From Dyella kyungheensis (GTDB lineage: Bacteria; Pseudomonadota; Gammaproteobacteria; Xanthomonadales; Rhodanobacteraceae): DNA of 64,000 bases. Position numbers and translations under genes: made by a program. Position 1 is the stretch's first letter. The number at the start of each line of letters is the position of its first letter. Positions 27,973-36,825 of this stretch are shown in pieces. Location of the stretch: NCBI RefSeq assembly GCF_016905005.1, contig NZ_JADIKC010000003.1, positions 372,001 to 436,000 on the forward strand, written 5' to 3'. The notes under the pieces are model-generated. The model had not been told where the DNA came from and did not search any database. It was given only the letters and a program-made list of their open reading frames with translations.

Positions 27973-28018
27973 ATGCGAATTACGCATGAAAACTATGATG
28001 ATTATTCACTTTCATCAT
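27973..28018. promoter_or_regulatory. candidate LysR operator region
   Basis: ATGCG-AATTA-CGCAT (27973-27987) contains a T-N11-A LysR-type core. ATGATG-N12-CATCAT (27995-28018) is a second inverted repeat. Both lie between the divergent LysR and MFS genes in an unusually AT-rich stretch. Confidence 0.55.
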
Positions 28019-28071
28019 GATGCCGGGATATTTAGCATCGCAGGCCTATCGATTGGCAAGGCCCCCTACCC

Positions 28072-29331
28072 ATGCAATATCCCTCCCGTTCGCGCATCGA
28101 GGCCGTGGCCCATGAGGTGCAGGCGGAACTCACCACGCCGCTGACACTGCTGTTTGCCTTCGCGGTGGGCGTGATCATCATCAACCTCACCGCGGCGCAG
28201 CCGCTGGCCGGACCGGTGGCGCGCGCGATGCACTTGCCGTCGTCGTTGACCGGCCTGGTGGCGATGCTGCCCCAGCTGGGCTACGCCGTGGGCATGCTCT
28301 TCCTGGTGCCATTGGCCGACCTGTTCGAGAACCGGCGCCTCACCACCATCACCTTGCTCGCCTGTGCGCTGGCGCTATGCGCGGCGTCGGTGGCCCAGCA
28401 GGCGTGGTGGCTGTTGCTCGCCGTCTGCCTGGCCGGGGCGACCTCGTGCGCGATCCAGATCCTGGTGCCGCTGGCGGCGGCCATGGCGAAGCCGGAGCAT
28501 CGCGGCAGCGCCGTGGGCAATGTGATGAGCGGCGTGATGCTCGGCATCCTGCTGTCGCGTCCGTTCGCCAGCCTGGTCGAAGGTGCCTGGGGATGGCGCG
28601 TCTGCTACGGGCTGCTCGGCGCACTCGATGCGCTGCTCGCCATCACCTTGTGGTTTGCGCTGCCGCGCCGGCAGCCGCCGGTGCACACGTCGTATCGCGG
28701 ATTGATCGCTTCGTTGTGGACGCTATGGCGCGACGAACCCGTGTTGCGTCGCTACGCCATCTCTGCGGCCATTGTGATGTCCGCCTTCAGCGCCTTCTGG
28801 ACCGGCATCGCCTTGCGCCTGGTGCAGGCGCCGTTTTCGCTGGATAGCCGCAGCCTGGCCTGGTTTGCGCTCGCGGGCGTGGCCGGTACCGTGGTGGCAC
28901 CGCTGGCGGGCAGGGCAGGCGATCGCGGTTACAGCGCCGTGGGCATGCCCATCGCACACGTGGTGACGACTCTGGGCTTCGTGCTGGCAGGCGTGGCGGG
29001 TGCAGGCTGGCTCGGCATGGATATCGCGCGGCACTCGACGGCGGCGCTGGGTTTGCTGGTGGTGGCCGCCATCGTGATCGATGCCGGTGCCATCGGCGAT
29101 CAGACGCTGGGTCGGCGCGCGATCAACATGCTCGATCCCGCTGCGCGCAGCCGGCTCAATGGCCTGTTCGTGGGCGTGTTCTTCATCGGCGGTGGTGCCG
29201 GCGCCGTGGCGGCCGGCAGTGCGTGGGCCGCAGCGGGATGGACGGGCGTATGCGCGGTTGGCCTGGCGCTTTGCGGGCTGGCTTTTGTGGTGGATGCGAT
29301 GGCGCGGCGCGGGTTGAGCCGCGCCGGCTGA
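28072..29331 (+). CDS. MFS transporter
   Basis: The 419-residue protein has about 12 hydrophobic segments and an MFS-type loop LADLFENRRL after TM2-TM3, similar to drug/sugar exporters of the YnfM/AraJ kind. It is divergent from a LysR regulator that probably controls it. The start is ATG 28072. The cargo cannot be inferred. It converges on kynU with no gap: its stop codon ends at 29331 and the kynU stop begins at 29332. Confidence 0.88.
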   Translation: MQYPSRSRIEAVAHEVQAELTTPLTLLFAFAVGVIIINLTAAQPLAGPVARAMHLPSSLTGLVAMLPQLGYAVGMLFLVPLADLFENRRLTTITLLACALALCAASVAQQAWWLLLAVCLAGATSCAIQILVPLAAAMAKPEHRGSAVGNVMSGVMLGILLSRPFASLVEGAWGWRVCYGLLGALDALLAITLWFALPRRQPPVHTSYRGLIASLWTLWRDEPVLRRYAISAAIVMSAFSAFWTGIALRLVQAPFSLDSRSLAWFALAGVAGTVVAPLAGRAGDRGYSAVGMPIAHVVTTLGFVLAGVAGAGWLGMDIARHSTAALGLLVVAAIVIDAGAIGDQTLGRRAINMLDPAARSRLNGLFVGVFFIGGGAGAVAAGSAWAAAGWTGVCAVGLALCGLAFVVDAMARRGLSRAG

Positions 29332-30612
29332 TCACCCGCGTTGCGCCCAGCGTCGCGTGGCTTCCACGAAGGCCACGCAATCGGCGTAGCGGTTGTACAG
29401 CGGCGTGGGCGAGATGCGAATGACGTCGGGCTCGCGCCAGTCGCCGATGATGCCGCGTTCCACCAGGTCGTCGAACAGCGCGCGCCCGCGCTCGCGACCA
29501 CCGAGCACGCGGATGGACAGCTGCGAACCGCGGCGCGCAGGATCGCCCGGCGTCACCACTTCCAGCACATCGCCCAGTTGCGATTGTACCAGCCATTCCA
29601 GATAGCCGGTCAGGCGCAGCGATTTCTCGCGCAGCTTCGCCATGCCGGCGCGACGGAAGATCTCCAGCGACACACGCAACGGTGCGAGCGCGAGGATCGG
29701 CGGATTGCTGAGCTGCCAGCCATCGGCGCCATAAGTGGGCACGAACTGCGGCCCCATCTGGAAGCGGCTGGTCTTGTCGTGGCCCCACCAGCCGGCAAAA
29801 CGCGGCAGGGTGGTGCGTGCGTGCCGCTCATGCACGAAGGCGCCGCCGACCGCACCGGGACCGCTGTTGAGATATTTGTAGCTGCACCAGATGGCGAAGT
29901 CCGCGCCGATGTCGTGCAACTGCAGCGGAAGATTGCCCACCGCATGCGCCAGGTCGAAACCCACCATGCAGCCATGGCGGCTGGCCAGACGCGTTATGGC
30001 GGCCAGGTCGAACGCCTGGCCCGTGCGGTATTGCACGCCGGGCAGCATCACCAGCGCGATGCGCGAACCGTGCTCGGCCAGCACGCGTTCGATCGCTTCC
30101 ATCGAGATCGCGCCGTTCGCTTCGTCGCCCTTCAGCTCGATCAGTGCCGTCGCCGGATCGTAACCATGGAAGCGCACCTGCGATTCCACCGCGTAGCGGT
30201 CGGTGGGAAACGAGCCTGCTTCGATCAGGATCGCGTGCCGTTCCGGCGTGGGGCGGTAGAAGCTCACCATCATCAGGTGCAGGTTCACGCCCAGCGTATT
30301 CATCGCCACCACTTCGGACGGCTGCGCGCCCACCACGGTGGCCAGATCGTCGCGCACGAACTCGTGGTAATCCATCCACGGCAGATCGCCGCGGAAATGG
30401 CCTTCCACTGCCTGGTCCGCCCACGAGTCGAGTTCCGCACTCAAGGCAGGCCGTACGGCCCGCGGCTGCAGGCCCAGCGAATTGCCGCAGAAGTAATGGA
30501 CGTCGCGACCCTCGTGCCTGGGGATCAGGAATTCATCGCGAAAGCCGCGCAGCGGATCGGCGGCATCCTGGGACTGCGCCCAGGCGAGGGTGGCTTCGAA
30601 CGGAGCGGACAT
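29332..30612 (-). CDS. kynU: kynureninase
   Basis: The 426-residue fold-type I PLP enzyme has FCGNSLGLQPRAV, the cofactor lysine in CSYKYLNSGPG (about 228) and QFVPTYGADGWQLSNPPI. It cleaves (3-hydroxy)kynurenine to (3-hydroxy)anthranilate in tryptophan breakdown. ACMSD, which acts later in the same pathway, is upstream on the same strand with one small exported protein between them. The stop codon abuts that of the MFS gene. Confidence 0.95.
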   Translation of the reverse strand: MSAPFEATLAWAQSQDAADPLRGFRDEFLIPRHEGRDVHYFCGNSLGLQPRAVRPALSAELDSWADQAVEGHFRGDLPWMDYHEFVRDDLATVVGAQPSEVVAMNTLGVNLHLMMVSFYRPTPERHAILIEAGSFPTDRYAVESQVRFHGYDPATALIELKGDEANGAISMEAIERVLAEHGSRIALVMLPGVQYRTGQAFDLAAITRLASRHGCMVGFDLAHAVGNLPLQLHDIGADFAIWCSYKYLNSGPGAVGGAFVHERHARTTLPRFAGWWGHDKTSRFQMGPQFVPTYGADGWQLSNPPILALAPLRVSLEIFRRAGMAKLREKSLRLTGYLEWLVQSQLGDVLEVVTPGDPARRGSQLSIRVLGGRERGRALFDDLVERGIIGDWREPDVIRISPTPLYNRYADCVAFVEATRRWAQRG

Positions 30613-30667
30613 CGGGGATCTCTTGCGGAAGCGCCGTGCCCGCAGCGGGGCACGACGTGGAGGGCGA

Positions 30668-31174
30668 TTATTTCATGCGTGCGGCAATGGCGTCGCAACC
30701 CTTGTCGAACGAGGTGCGCCAGGCGGCGCCCGCCGAACTCTGCGTAGGACGCACGCAGCGCAACTGGATGGCGTGGCCGTCCTTGAACCAGTAGCGCTCG
30801 CTGTAGCTGTATGGCGTGCCGTTTTCCTGCGCCGTGTAGACGAAGTTGTCGGCTACGCCACCGCTGGCGGCCTGGTAAGCGGTGAGTGCCTTGGCCTTGC
30901 TCATGGCGCCGGTCACGTATTGCTGGAACTCGCCGGCATTGGCCACCTGCTTCACCGTGACGCTGATGCGGGCGAGGCTGCTGTTGCCGTTGGGCGAGGG
31001 GTCGGGAACCTGGAACACGCGTGCTTCCGGGTCGCCCTGCGTTTCCATGATGCCAATCCACTGGTCGGGCGTGCTGAAGGTGACGCTGCCACCGGCCATG
31101 CTGACGTCGGCGGCGTGTGCGGTACCGATCAGCGCGAGCGCGCCGGCGATCACCACGTTGCGGAAGAAGCTCAT
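30668..31174 (-). CDS. hypothetical exported protein between ACMSD and kynU
   Basis: The 168-residue protein has a clear Sec signal (cut at AHAADV, about residue 22). Its mature domain is compact, with FSTPDQWIGIMETQGDPEARVFQVP and a C-terminal Cys pair (LRCVRP, KGCDAI) that may form a disulfide. It overlaps the ACMSD stop by 4 bases, so it is co-translated with a kynurenine-pathway enzyme. I do not recognise the family. Confidence 0.75.
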   Translation of the reverse strand: MSFFRNVVIAGALALIGTAHAADVSMAGGSVTFSTPDQWIGIMETQGDPEARVFQVPDPSPNGNSSLARISVTVKQVANAGEFQQYVTGAMSKAKALTAYQAASGGVADNFVYTAQENGTPYSYSERYWFKDGHAIQLRCVRPTQSSAGAAWRTSFDKGCDAIAARMK

Positions 31175-32205
31175 GCCTGCTCCTGTGAGAGGGCGTTGGG
31201 TTGGAATCGATGCAGCGGCAGCCCCAGCCATTCCAGGGCGGTGCCGTGGAAGAGCCGCGCGCGGGCCACGTCGTCGAGTCCGAGTGACTCGATGCCGCTG
31301 CCAGGATGCTGTTCCCCCAGCGGGAAAGGATAGTCGGTCCCCAGCATCACGCGCTCGACCCCGGTCACATCCAGGAGATAGCGCAGGGCCGCCGGGTCGT
31401 GCACGCAGGAGTCGAAATACAGGCGTTGCAGGTATTCGCGCGGGTTGCGCGGGTTGTCGGTGGCGACCAGGTCCGGGCGCATGCGGAAGCCGTGCTCGAT
31501 GCGGCCGATGGTCCAGGGGAAACTGCCGCCGCCGTGGGCCAGCATCACGCGCAGCTTGGGCAGGCGCTCCAGCACGCCGCCGAACACCAGGCAGCAGGCG
31601 GCGCGCGATTGCTCGGCCGGCATGCCCACCAGCCAGGGCAGCCAATACTTGGGCATGCTGGGCGTGCCCATCATGTCCCAGGGATGCACCATCACCGCGG
31701 CGCCCAGGTCGGCGGCGGCCTCGAAGAACGGGAACAGCTCAGGCGCGTCGAGGTTCCAGTCGTTGCAGTGCGAGCCCACCTGCACGCCTTGCAGGCCCAG
31801 TTCGTCGATGCAGCGTTCGAGTTCGCGGATGGCCAGGTCGGGCGACTGCAGCGGCACCGTGCCGATGCCGGCGTAGTGGCGCGGGTAGTCGTTGCAGATG
31901 CGCGCCGTCTCGTCGTTCAGATGACGATGCAGTTCCAGCGCCTGGTAACCCGGTGCCCAGTACGAGAACAGCACCGGTACGGTGGATACCACCTGCACAC
32001 TGACGTCGAAGCGCGCGTAGTCGTCGATGCGCTGTTGCGCATCGAACGCCGAATCCCACACCTCCCTGAAGAACTTGCCGTCCTTGTAGATGCGATGGCG
32101 CCCGTCGTTGTGGATCATCACGGGAAACCGCTCGTCGCCGAACTTGGCGGCGAGGTTCGGCCAGTCGCGCGGGAGGATATGGGCGTGCGTGTCGATTTTG
32201 AGCAT
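31171..32205 (-). CDS. 2-amino-3-carboxymuconate-6-semialdehyde decarboxylase (ACMSD)
   Basis: The 344-residue amidohydrolase-superfamily decarboxylase has the metal pair THAH (H7, H9), VMVHPWDMMG, LAHGGGSFPW and MLGTDYPFPLGE, all typical of ACMSD. The enzyme diverts aminocarboxymuconate semialdehyde from quinolinate towards degradation. Together with kynU it implies a tryptophan-kynurenine catabolic branch. Other steps (TDO, KMO, 3-HAO) are not in this window. ATG 32205 is the start. Confidence 0.93.
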   Translation of the reverse strand: MLKIDTHAHILPRDWPNLAAKFGDERFPVMIHNDGRHRIYKDGKFFREVWDSAFDAQQRIDDYARFDVSVQVVSTVPVLFSYWAPGYQALELHRHLNDETARICNDYPRHYAGIGTVPLQSPDLAIRELERCIDELGLQGVQVGSHCNDWNLDAPELFPFFEAAADLGAAVMVHPWDMMGTPSMPKYWLPWLVGMPAEQSRAACCLVFGGVLERLPKLRVMLAHGGGSFPWTIGRIEHGFRMRPDLVATDNPRNPREYLQRLYFDSCVHDPAALRYLLDVTGVERVMLGTDYPFPLGEQHPGSGIESLGLDDVARARLFHGTALEWLGLPLHRFQPNALSQEQA

Positions 32206-32402
32206 GCGCCGAGTGTATGTCAGGGGCGGGGTGCCGTCTCGGCGCGGTGCAGCGTAAAGCCCCCAGGCTCAGCTGGAGCGAGATTCCGCTAGGCCCGGCG
32301 CATGGCCGGCGGGTGAACCGCAGCCGCGCTGGACGTGCATCCGGTAACGTTTTACCGGCATCATGGCGGGTGCAACGGCGTCCGATTGCCATGGGAGGCA
32401 AC

Positions 32403-32777
32403 ATGAAGTTCCTGGTCATGATCTACAACGACGACAGCCTGCTCGAGGCGCTGCCCGAGGGTGAGTTCGACACCATGATGCACGGCTGCTTCGTCCATGC
32501 CGACGAATTGCGCGCCGAAGGGCATCTGCTCGATTCCATGCAGCTCGAAGCGCCGGCGCAGGGCAAGTCGCTGCGCATGCGCGACAACCAGATGAGCGTA
32601 ATGGATGGCCCCTTCGCTGAAGCCAAGGAATACCTCGGCGGCTTCAACCTGATCGAAGCGGCCGACATGGACGAGGCCGTGCGCATCGCCGCGGAATTCC
32701 CCTGGGCCCGCACCGGCCGCATCGAAGTGCGCCCCGTGCGCGACATCGACGCGGTGCGTCGCCGCGTCGGGGCATAG
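32403..32777 (+). CDS. YciI/DGPF-domain protein
   Basis: The 124-residue protein has the YCII-related fold with the DGPF motif (VMDGPFAEAKEYLGGFNLIEAADMDEA in parts), typical of small proteins often found beside sigma factors. ATG 32403 follows GGGAGGCAAC. It is divergent from ACMSD. No sigma factor gene is adjacent. Function unknown. Confidence 0.85.
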   Translation: MKFLVMIYNDDSLLEALPEGEFDTMMHGCFVHADELRAEGHLLDSMQLEAPAQGKSLRMRDNQMSVMDGPFAEAKEYLGGFNLIEAADMDEAVRIAAEFPWARTGRIEVRPVRDIDAVRRRVGA

Positions 32778-32795
32778 CATCACTGCGGGAACCTT

Positions 32796-32874
32796 GTGGG
32801 ACCGCACTTGTGCGCGACTGCAGGGCCGCATCGTCCGCGCTCCGTTGGTTTGTCGCGCACAAGTGCGCTCCCAC
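32796..32874. repeat. REP/BIME-like paired palindrome, copy 3 (TT-loop type)
   Basis: Arms at 32796-32818 and 32852-32874 are 23 bases long with a GCAC-TT-GTGC core in both arms instead of CCT. There is one mismatch between the arms. Copy 4 lies 44 bases further on. Confidence 0.85.
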
Positions 32875-32918
32875 AAGGGGCGTGATCGTGTATTGGCTGC
32901 GGCCAGCGCGAGGTCTCT

Positions 32919-32999
32919 GTAGGAGCGCACCCTGTGCGCGACCGCGGAGCCGCGCCGCTACCTCTTCGTTGGATCGTCGCGCACAGGGTGCGCTCCCAC
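32919..32999. repeat. REP/BIME-like paired palindrome, copy 4
   Basis: Arms at 32919-32942 and 32976-32999 are of the CCT-loop type. The left foot reads GTAG and the right foot is GTGG (as CCAC). It sits 11 bases beyond the stop of the FUSC gene. Confidence 0.85.
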
Positions 33000-33010
33000 G
33001 GAGGTGAGTG

Positions 33011-35095
33011 TTACGCCGTCGCCGTGGACTTTGTATGGCTGCGCCCCGTGATATGCGCCAGCGTGTTGACGTTGTCCACCAGGCGGTCGCTGATCCGCGT
33101 GAGCAGTTCGGCGGCTTGACGGTCCTCGGCCATGTTGAGCAGCGTCCCCAGGCTGCGTTGCAGGCCGCGCAAGTCCGGTAGCGGGTCGGGTGCGCGTTGC
33201 GCGCGCAACGCGGCGGCGATTTCGTGCAGGGCGGTGGCGCTGTGATCGACGAATGCGCACATTTCCGCCGTCTCCGGCAGGTTGTGATGGTCGTCGATGA
33301 GGGCTTCCAAAGTCATTGCCGTGCGCGCCAGGCGATTGCCGTTGGCGAACAGCGCATTGGCCAGTTCCAGCAGCACGGCCGGCGTGGCTGGTTCGGCGCG
33401 CATGCGATCGAGCGAGGCCTGTGCGTTGCTGCGCGCCGTGCGGGCAGCAGTGCGCGCTTCGCGCCGCCCGTCGCGGCGTTCCGGGTTGGCCAGCGCGCCG
33501 AGATAACCGGCATACGCATCGAGCATGTCCGACAACGCGGCGCGTGCCCGCGCGCGTTCCCAGCTTGGCCACAACACATAGGCGATCAGCGCCATGCCGC
33601 TGCCCAGCGCGGTGTTGATCACGCGATCGAGCACCGCGTCGCTGGAATTCACTCCTTCGAACGACAGCAGGATCACCACCGTGCCGGTCAGCGCCGCCAC
33701 GGCGATGCCGTAGTGCGCGGTGGCAAGGTAACGGAAGCCCATGCACAGCACCGCCATCAGCGCGAGATGGGCCCACGCATCGTGCGGCGTGAAGTGCAGC
33801 AGGGCGGTGGTGAGCACCAGGCCGAGGATGGTGCCGACCACGCGCAGCAGGCCGAAGTTGAAGGTGGCGGCGAAATCCGGACGCAGCACGATGGCCGCGG
33901 TCATCGGCAGCCAGTAGCCGTGGGGCAAGCCGAGCTCGCGCGATACCCACAGGGTGGCGGTCAGCGTGACGGCCGAGCGCACGGCGTGGCGGAAGGTCAC
34001 CGAATGCGGCGTGAGGTTGGCGCGCAAGGTGGCGCGCGCCGAATTGCTGCGCAGGGCGGTCGGCAGCGGGGTTTCAGCGGCCGCGGCGCGCAATTCGCCA
34101 CGGCTGCCGGCCCAGTTCGCATTGCGTACCGCTGCTGCCAGCTGACCCGACAACGCATGGATATGCGTGGCCAGACCATCGGCATTGCCGCCATCGCTGA
34201 GCAGTGCGTTCTCGCTCGCCTGCAGCGTCTGCAAGGCATGTTCCGCCTGCTGCGGCGACTCGGCGGCTTCCAGTGCGTCGGCGATGGCGGCCAGCACGCG
34301 CGCCGCATCGCCGCGGAACATCGCGTGGATGGTGGGGTTGGCGCGCAACTCCGCCATCGCGGTGAGTTCGAGGCGGATGCGCTCGGCCAGTTCCAGCAGC
34401 ACGCCGAACGCTTCCATCGCGCGGCCGCGCGCGTGGTGCCGTCCCAGCAGCGTGTGTTGCAGCGTGGTCATGGCATCGGTGAGCGCAGGCACGTCGGCGT
34501 CGTCGTGTTCCTGCTGGCGCGCCAGCGTCGACAGGCCGCGATACACCGCCGCCAGCGCATGCCGTTCGGGACGATAGCGTTGCAGCGGCCATGCGGCCAC
34601 CGAGAACAGCGTCAGCAGCAGTCCGCCGGCGAAGATCAGCGCGGAGGCGCCCAGCGCTTCGTGCAGCGGGCGTGGCGTGGCCGCGGTCACCACCAGCAGG
34701 ATCATGCTGGTCATGCCCACGCGGGCCATGTCGGGGCCGAACACCACCAACATGCCGCCGAAGAAGCCGAACGCCGCCGTGGCGAACAGGATGGGAATCA
34801 ACTGGTCGCCGATCAGGAAGCCGATCAACGAGGCCAGGCCAGCAGCCAGCGAGGCCAGCAGCAGGCGCGCCATGCGCTGGCGATACGGCCCCGGCTGATC
34901 GGAAAACATGGTGTCCAGCGCACCCGCGCCGATACCCAGGCCGATGCCCGGATGACCGGTGGCGATGCCGATGCCCAGCGGCAGGATCACCGCGGCGGTG
35001 TTGCGCAAGACGACGCGCACGGGCACGTCGGGCCGCTTGGCGGTAAGCAGGCTGTCGACGACTGTGGCGCGCAGCGAATAACCCGTCGAGGACAT
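33011..35095 (-). CDS. FUSC-family inner-membrane protein (YccS/aromatic-acid-exporter type)
   Basis: The 694-residue protein has two membrane blocks (about 30-165 and 400-520), each with several hydrophobic helices, separated by a long cytoplasmic helical region. A helical C-terminal tail follows. The second block (LWVSRELGLPHGYWLPMTAAIVLRPD in parts) carries the FUSC signature. Family members include YccS and AaeB, a p-hydroxybenzoate exporter. Substrate unknown. ATG 35095 (MSSTGYSLRA) is preferred over the longer upstream open frame. Confidence 0.85.
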   Translation of the reverse strand: MSSTGYSLRATVVDSLLTAKRPDVPVRVVLRNTAAVILPLGIGIATGHPGIGLGIGAGALDTMFSDQPGPYRQRMARLLLASLAAGLASLIGFLIGDQLIPILFATAAFGFFGGMLVVFGPDMARVGMTSMILLVVTAATPRPLHEALGASALIFAGGLLLTLFSVAAWPLQRYRPERHALAAVYRGLSTLARQQEHDDADVPALTDAMTTLQHTLLGRHHARGRAMEAFGVLLELAERIRLELTAMAELRANPTIHAMFRGDAARVLAAIADALEAAESPQQAEHALQTLQASENALLSDGGNADGLATHIHALSGQLAAAVRNANWAGSRGELRAAAAETPLPTALRSNSARATLRANLTPHSVTFRHAVRSAVTLTATLWVSRELGLPHGYWLPMTAAIVLRPDFAATFNFGLLRVVGTILGLVLTTALLHFTPHDAWAHLALMAVLCMGFRYLATAHYGIAVAALTGTVVILLSFEGVNSSDAVLDRVINTALGSGMALIAYVLWPSWERARARAALSDMLDAYAGYLGALANPERRDGRREARTAARTARSNAQASLDRMRAEPATPAVLLELANALFANGNRLARTAMTLEALIDDHHNLPETAEMCAFVDHSATALHEIAAALRAQRAPDPLPDLRGLQRSLGTLLNMAEDRQAAELLTRISDRLVDNVNTLAHITGRSHTKSTATA

Positions 35096-35168
35096 GACGC
35101 GGCGAAGCTCCTTGGCAATACGGTGATTCTGCCTCAGCCAGCCTGAAGCGGACGCGACGGCATGACGG

Positions 35169-35978
35169 TCAGCCGGCAGGTGTGCCTGCGTTTCCTCCCG
35201 TGGCACCCAGCTGCCGCGACAACGCGAACAGGATACGCAGGTCCTGATCATCCAGCGTATCGCCGTCCATGCCGCGGAAGTGGTGATGGAACGAGCGCAC
35301 GGTGGAGGCGCGGTCATCCAGCGGATAACCGATCAGGCCCAGCGCCGACCACGGATCGAAGCCCGGCGGCGGATCGACCAGTGCCACGCGCGGCCACAGC
35401 CCGAAGCCGGCCTGCGCCAGTTGTTGCCATGGGAAGCGCGGGCCGGGATCATCCTTGCGTCCCGGCGCAAGGTCTTCGTGCCCGATGATCTGCGTGCGGG
35501 GAATGCGCAGACGATCGGTAAGGTCGGCCAGCAGGCGCAGCAGGCTGTCGATCTGCACCTGGGTGAAGGGCGAGTCGCCATCGTTGTCCAGTTCGATGCC
35601 GATCGAGGCGGAGTTCACATCGGTAATCGTGCCCCAGTGCCCCGCACCTGCGTGCCACGCACGTTGGCTGTCGGCGACGAGCTGGTAGATGCGGCCGTCG
35701 TTGCCGACCAGGTAATGCGAACTCACCGGGCCGCCGCTGTTGGCCGTGCGCAACGTGTGCAGCGCCTGTTCGGCGGAATGCTCGTTGGTGAAATGAATCA
35801 CGATCAGCACCGGGCGGCGCGCATCGAAGTTGGGCGACGGCTCCCACTGCGCGAGGGGGTTGCGCACCGGCGCCGGCGCACAGGCGCTGAGCGCAAGGGC
35901 CAGCAGCATCGGCATCAGCAGATGGCGGGTGCGGAAGAAACGAGCATGCGGGGCGTGGGGACGCAACACGGCATTCAT
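35169..35978 (-). CDS. amiD: AmiD-like N-acetylmuramoyl-L-alanine amidase lipoprotein
   Basis: The 269-residue protein has an N-terminal lipobox LSAC (C33). Its Amidase_2 domain has zinc-ligand segments VIHFTNEHSAEQ, SSHYLVGNDGRIYQLV and IIGHEDLAPGRKDDPG, and a C-terminal helical domain ends the chain. AmiD cleaves the stem peptide from muramic acid in the outer-membrane periplasmic leaflet. The n-region before the signal is long, and starts at the later Met 22 or Met 24 are possible. The protein fits peptidoglycan turnover together with the MupP-like gene at 6603. Confidence 0.85.
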   Translation of the reverse strand: MNAVLRPHAPHARFFRTRHLLMPMLLALALSACAPAPVRNPLAQWEPSPNFDARRPVLIVIHFTNEHSAEQALHTLRTANSGGPVSSHYLVGNDGRIYQLVADSQRAWHAGAGHWGTITDVNSASIGIELDNDGDSPFTQVQIDSLLRLLADLTDRLRIPRTQIIGHEDLAPGRKDDPGPRFPWQQLAQAGFGLWPRVALVDPPPGFDPWSALGLIGYPLDDRASTVRSFHHHFRGMDGDTLDDQDLRILFALSRQLGATGGNAGTPAG

Positions 35979-36033
35979 TCCTGGGCGGGAAGATGCGAAC
36001 GTGCCGCAGCGGCGCCACCGCGTCAAGCCGGAC

Positions 36034-36061
36034 AAAAAAACGCCGGGTTTCCCCGGCGCTT
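36034..36061 (-). terminator. rho-independent terminator after efpL
   Basis: On the minus strand CGCCGGG-GAAA-CCCGGCG is followed by seven T's (A tract 36034-36040 on the plus strand), 27 bases beyond the efpL stop. Confidence 0.85.
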
Positions 36062-36087
36062 TTCTTCGATCAGAGCTGCAGTGGCGA

Positions 36088-36651
36088 TCAGGCGCGGCCG
36101 GCGAACTCGCCGGTCAGCGTGTTCACCCACACCTTTTCGTCGTTGGTGATGTATTCCGGCACCTGGATCTCGATGCCGGTGTTGAGCTTGGCCGGCTTGG
36201 TGCGCTTGGTGGCGCTGGCGCCCTTCATTTCCGGCGCGGTGTCGACCACGGTCAGCGTGACGCTGGTGGGAACCTGCAGGCCCACTGGCGCATCGTCGAT
36301 CAGCTGCACGTAGTAGCCCTCGACGCCTTCCACGATGTAGCCGGCATTGTCGCCCACCAGGTCGGACGACAGCAGGTACTGGGTGAAGTCCTCGTTGTCC
36401 ATGAACACGAAGGTCTCGCCGTCCATGTACGAGAAGTTCGCCTCGCGGCGCACCAGCTCCATTTCCTTGAGATCGTCATCGGCGCGCAGGCTCAGGTCGA
36501 ACTTGCGGCCGCCGGGGATCGAATACATGGTGAAGCGGAAGGTGACGTTGCCGCCACGCGCGGTCGGCGAGCTGCGCTCAATGTCGCGCACCTGATAAAC
36601 GGTGCCGTCGTGTTCGACTACGTTGCCTTTCTTGACGTCGGAAGCTTTCAT
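36088..36651 (-). CDS. efpL: EF-P-like protein EfpL/YeiP
   Basis: The 187-residue EF-P paralogue of the YeiP type carries [10 protein letters not shown] at the tip loop, with arginine (R32) where EF-P has its modifiable lysine. Otherwise it has the three EF-P domains ([30 protein letters not shown] in parts). E. coli EfpL has been reported to assist translation of proline-rich and other stalling motifs. Its own terminator is at 36034-36061. ATG 36651 is the start. EpmB should not modify it. Confidence 0.92.
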   Translation of the reverse strand: MKASDVKKGNVVEHDGTVYQVRDIERSSPTARGGNVTFRFTMYSIPGGRKFDLSLRADDDLKEMELVRREANFSYMDGETFVFMDNEDFTQYLLSSDLVGDNAGYIVEGVEGYYVQLIDDAPVGLQVPTSVTLTVVDTAPEMKGASATKRTKPAKLNTGIEIQVPEYITNDEKVWVNTLTGEFAGRA

Positions 36652-36682
36652 GGGTGTATGACCGGATGGTTGGGTTCTAGAC

Positions 36683-36815
36683 CGTCATTCCGGCGTAGGC
36701 CGGAATCCAGTAACGGTATCGCGTGATTATCGCGAAACTTTGATGGGCTCACAGGTGGTCGCCACGCGACAACCGGGTACCACGCAACTGGATTCCGGCC
36801 TGCGCCGGAATGACG
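36683..36815. repeat. paired CATTCCGGC inverted repeat, copy 2
   Basis: Left arm CATTCCGGCGTAGGCCGGAATCCAG (36686-36710, given in halves CATTCCGGC and GCCGGAATCCAG) and right arm CTGGATTCCGGC-CTGC-GCCGGAATG (36788-36812) are mirror images. It lies between efpL and the SDR gene. Confidence 0.75.
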
Positions 36816-36825
36816 AGTTGAGAGG

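Noticed and set aside
33197-35146. A 649-codon frame antisense to the FUSC gene
   Set aside because: Low-complexity Gln/His/Arg composition, no domain, and complete overlap with a convincing membrane protein gene.
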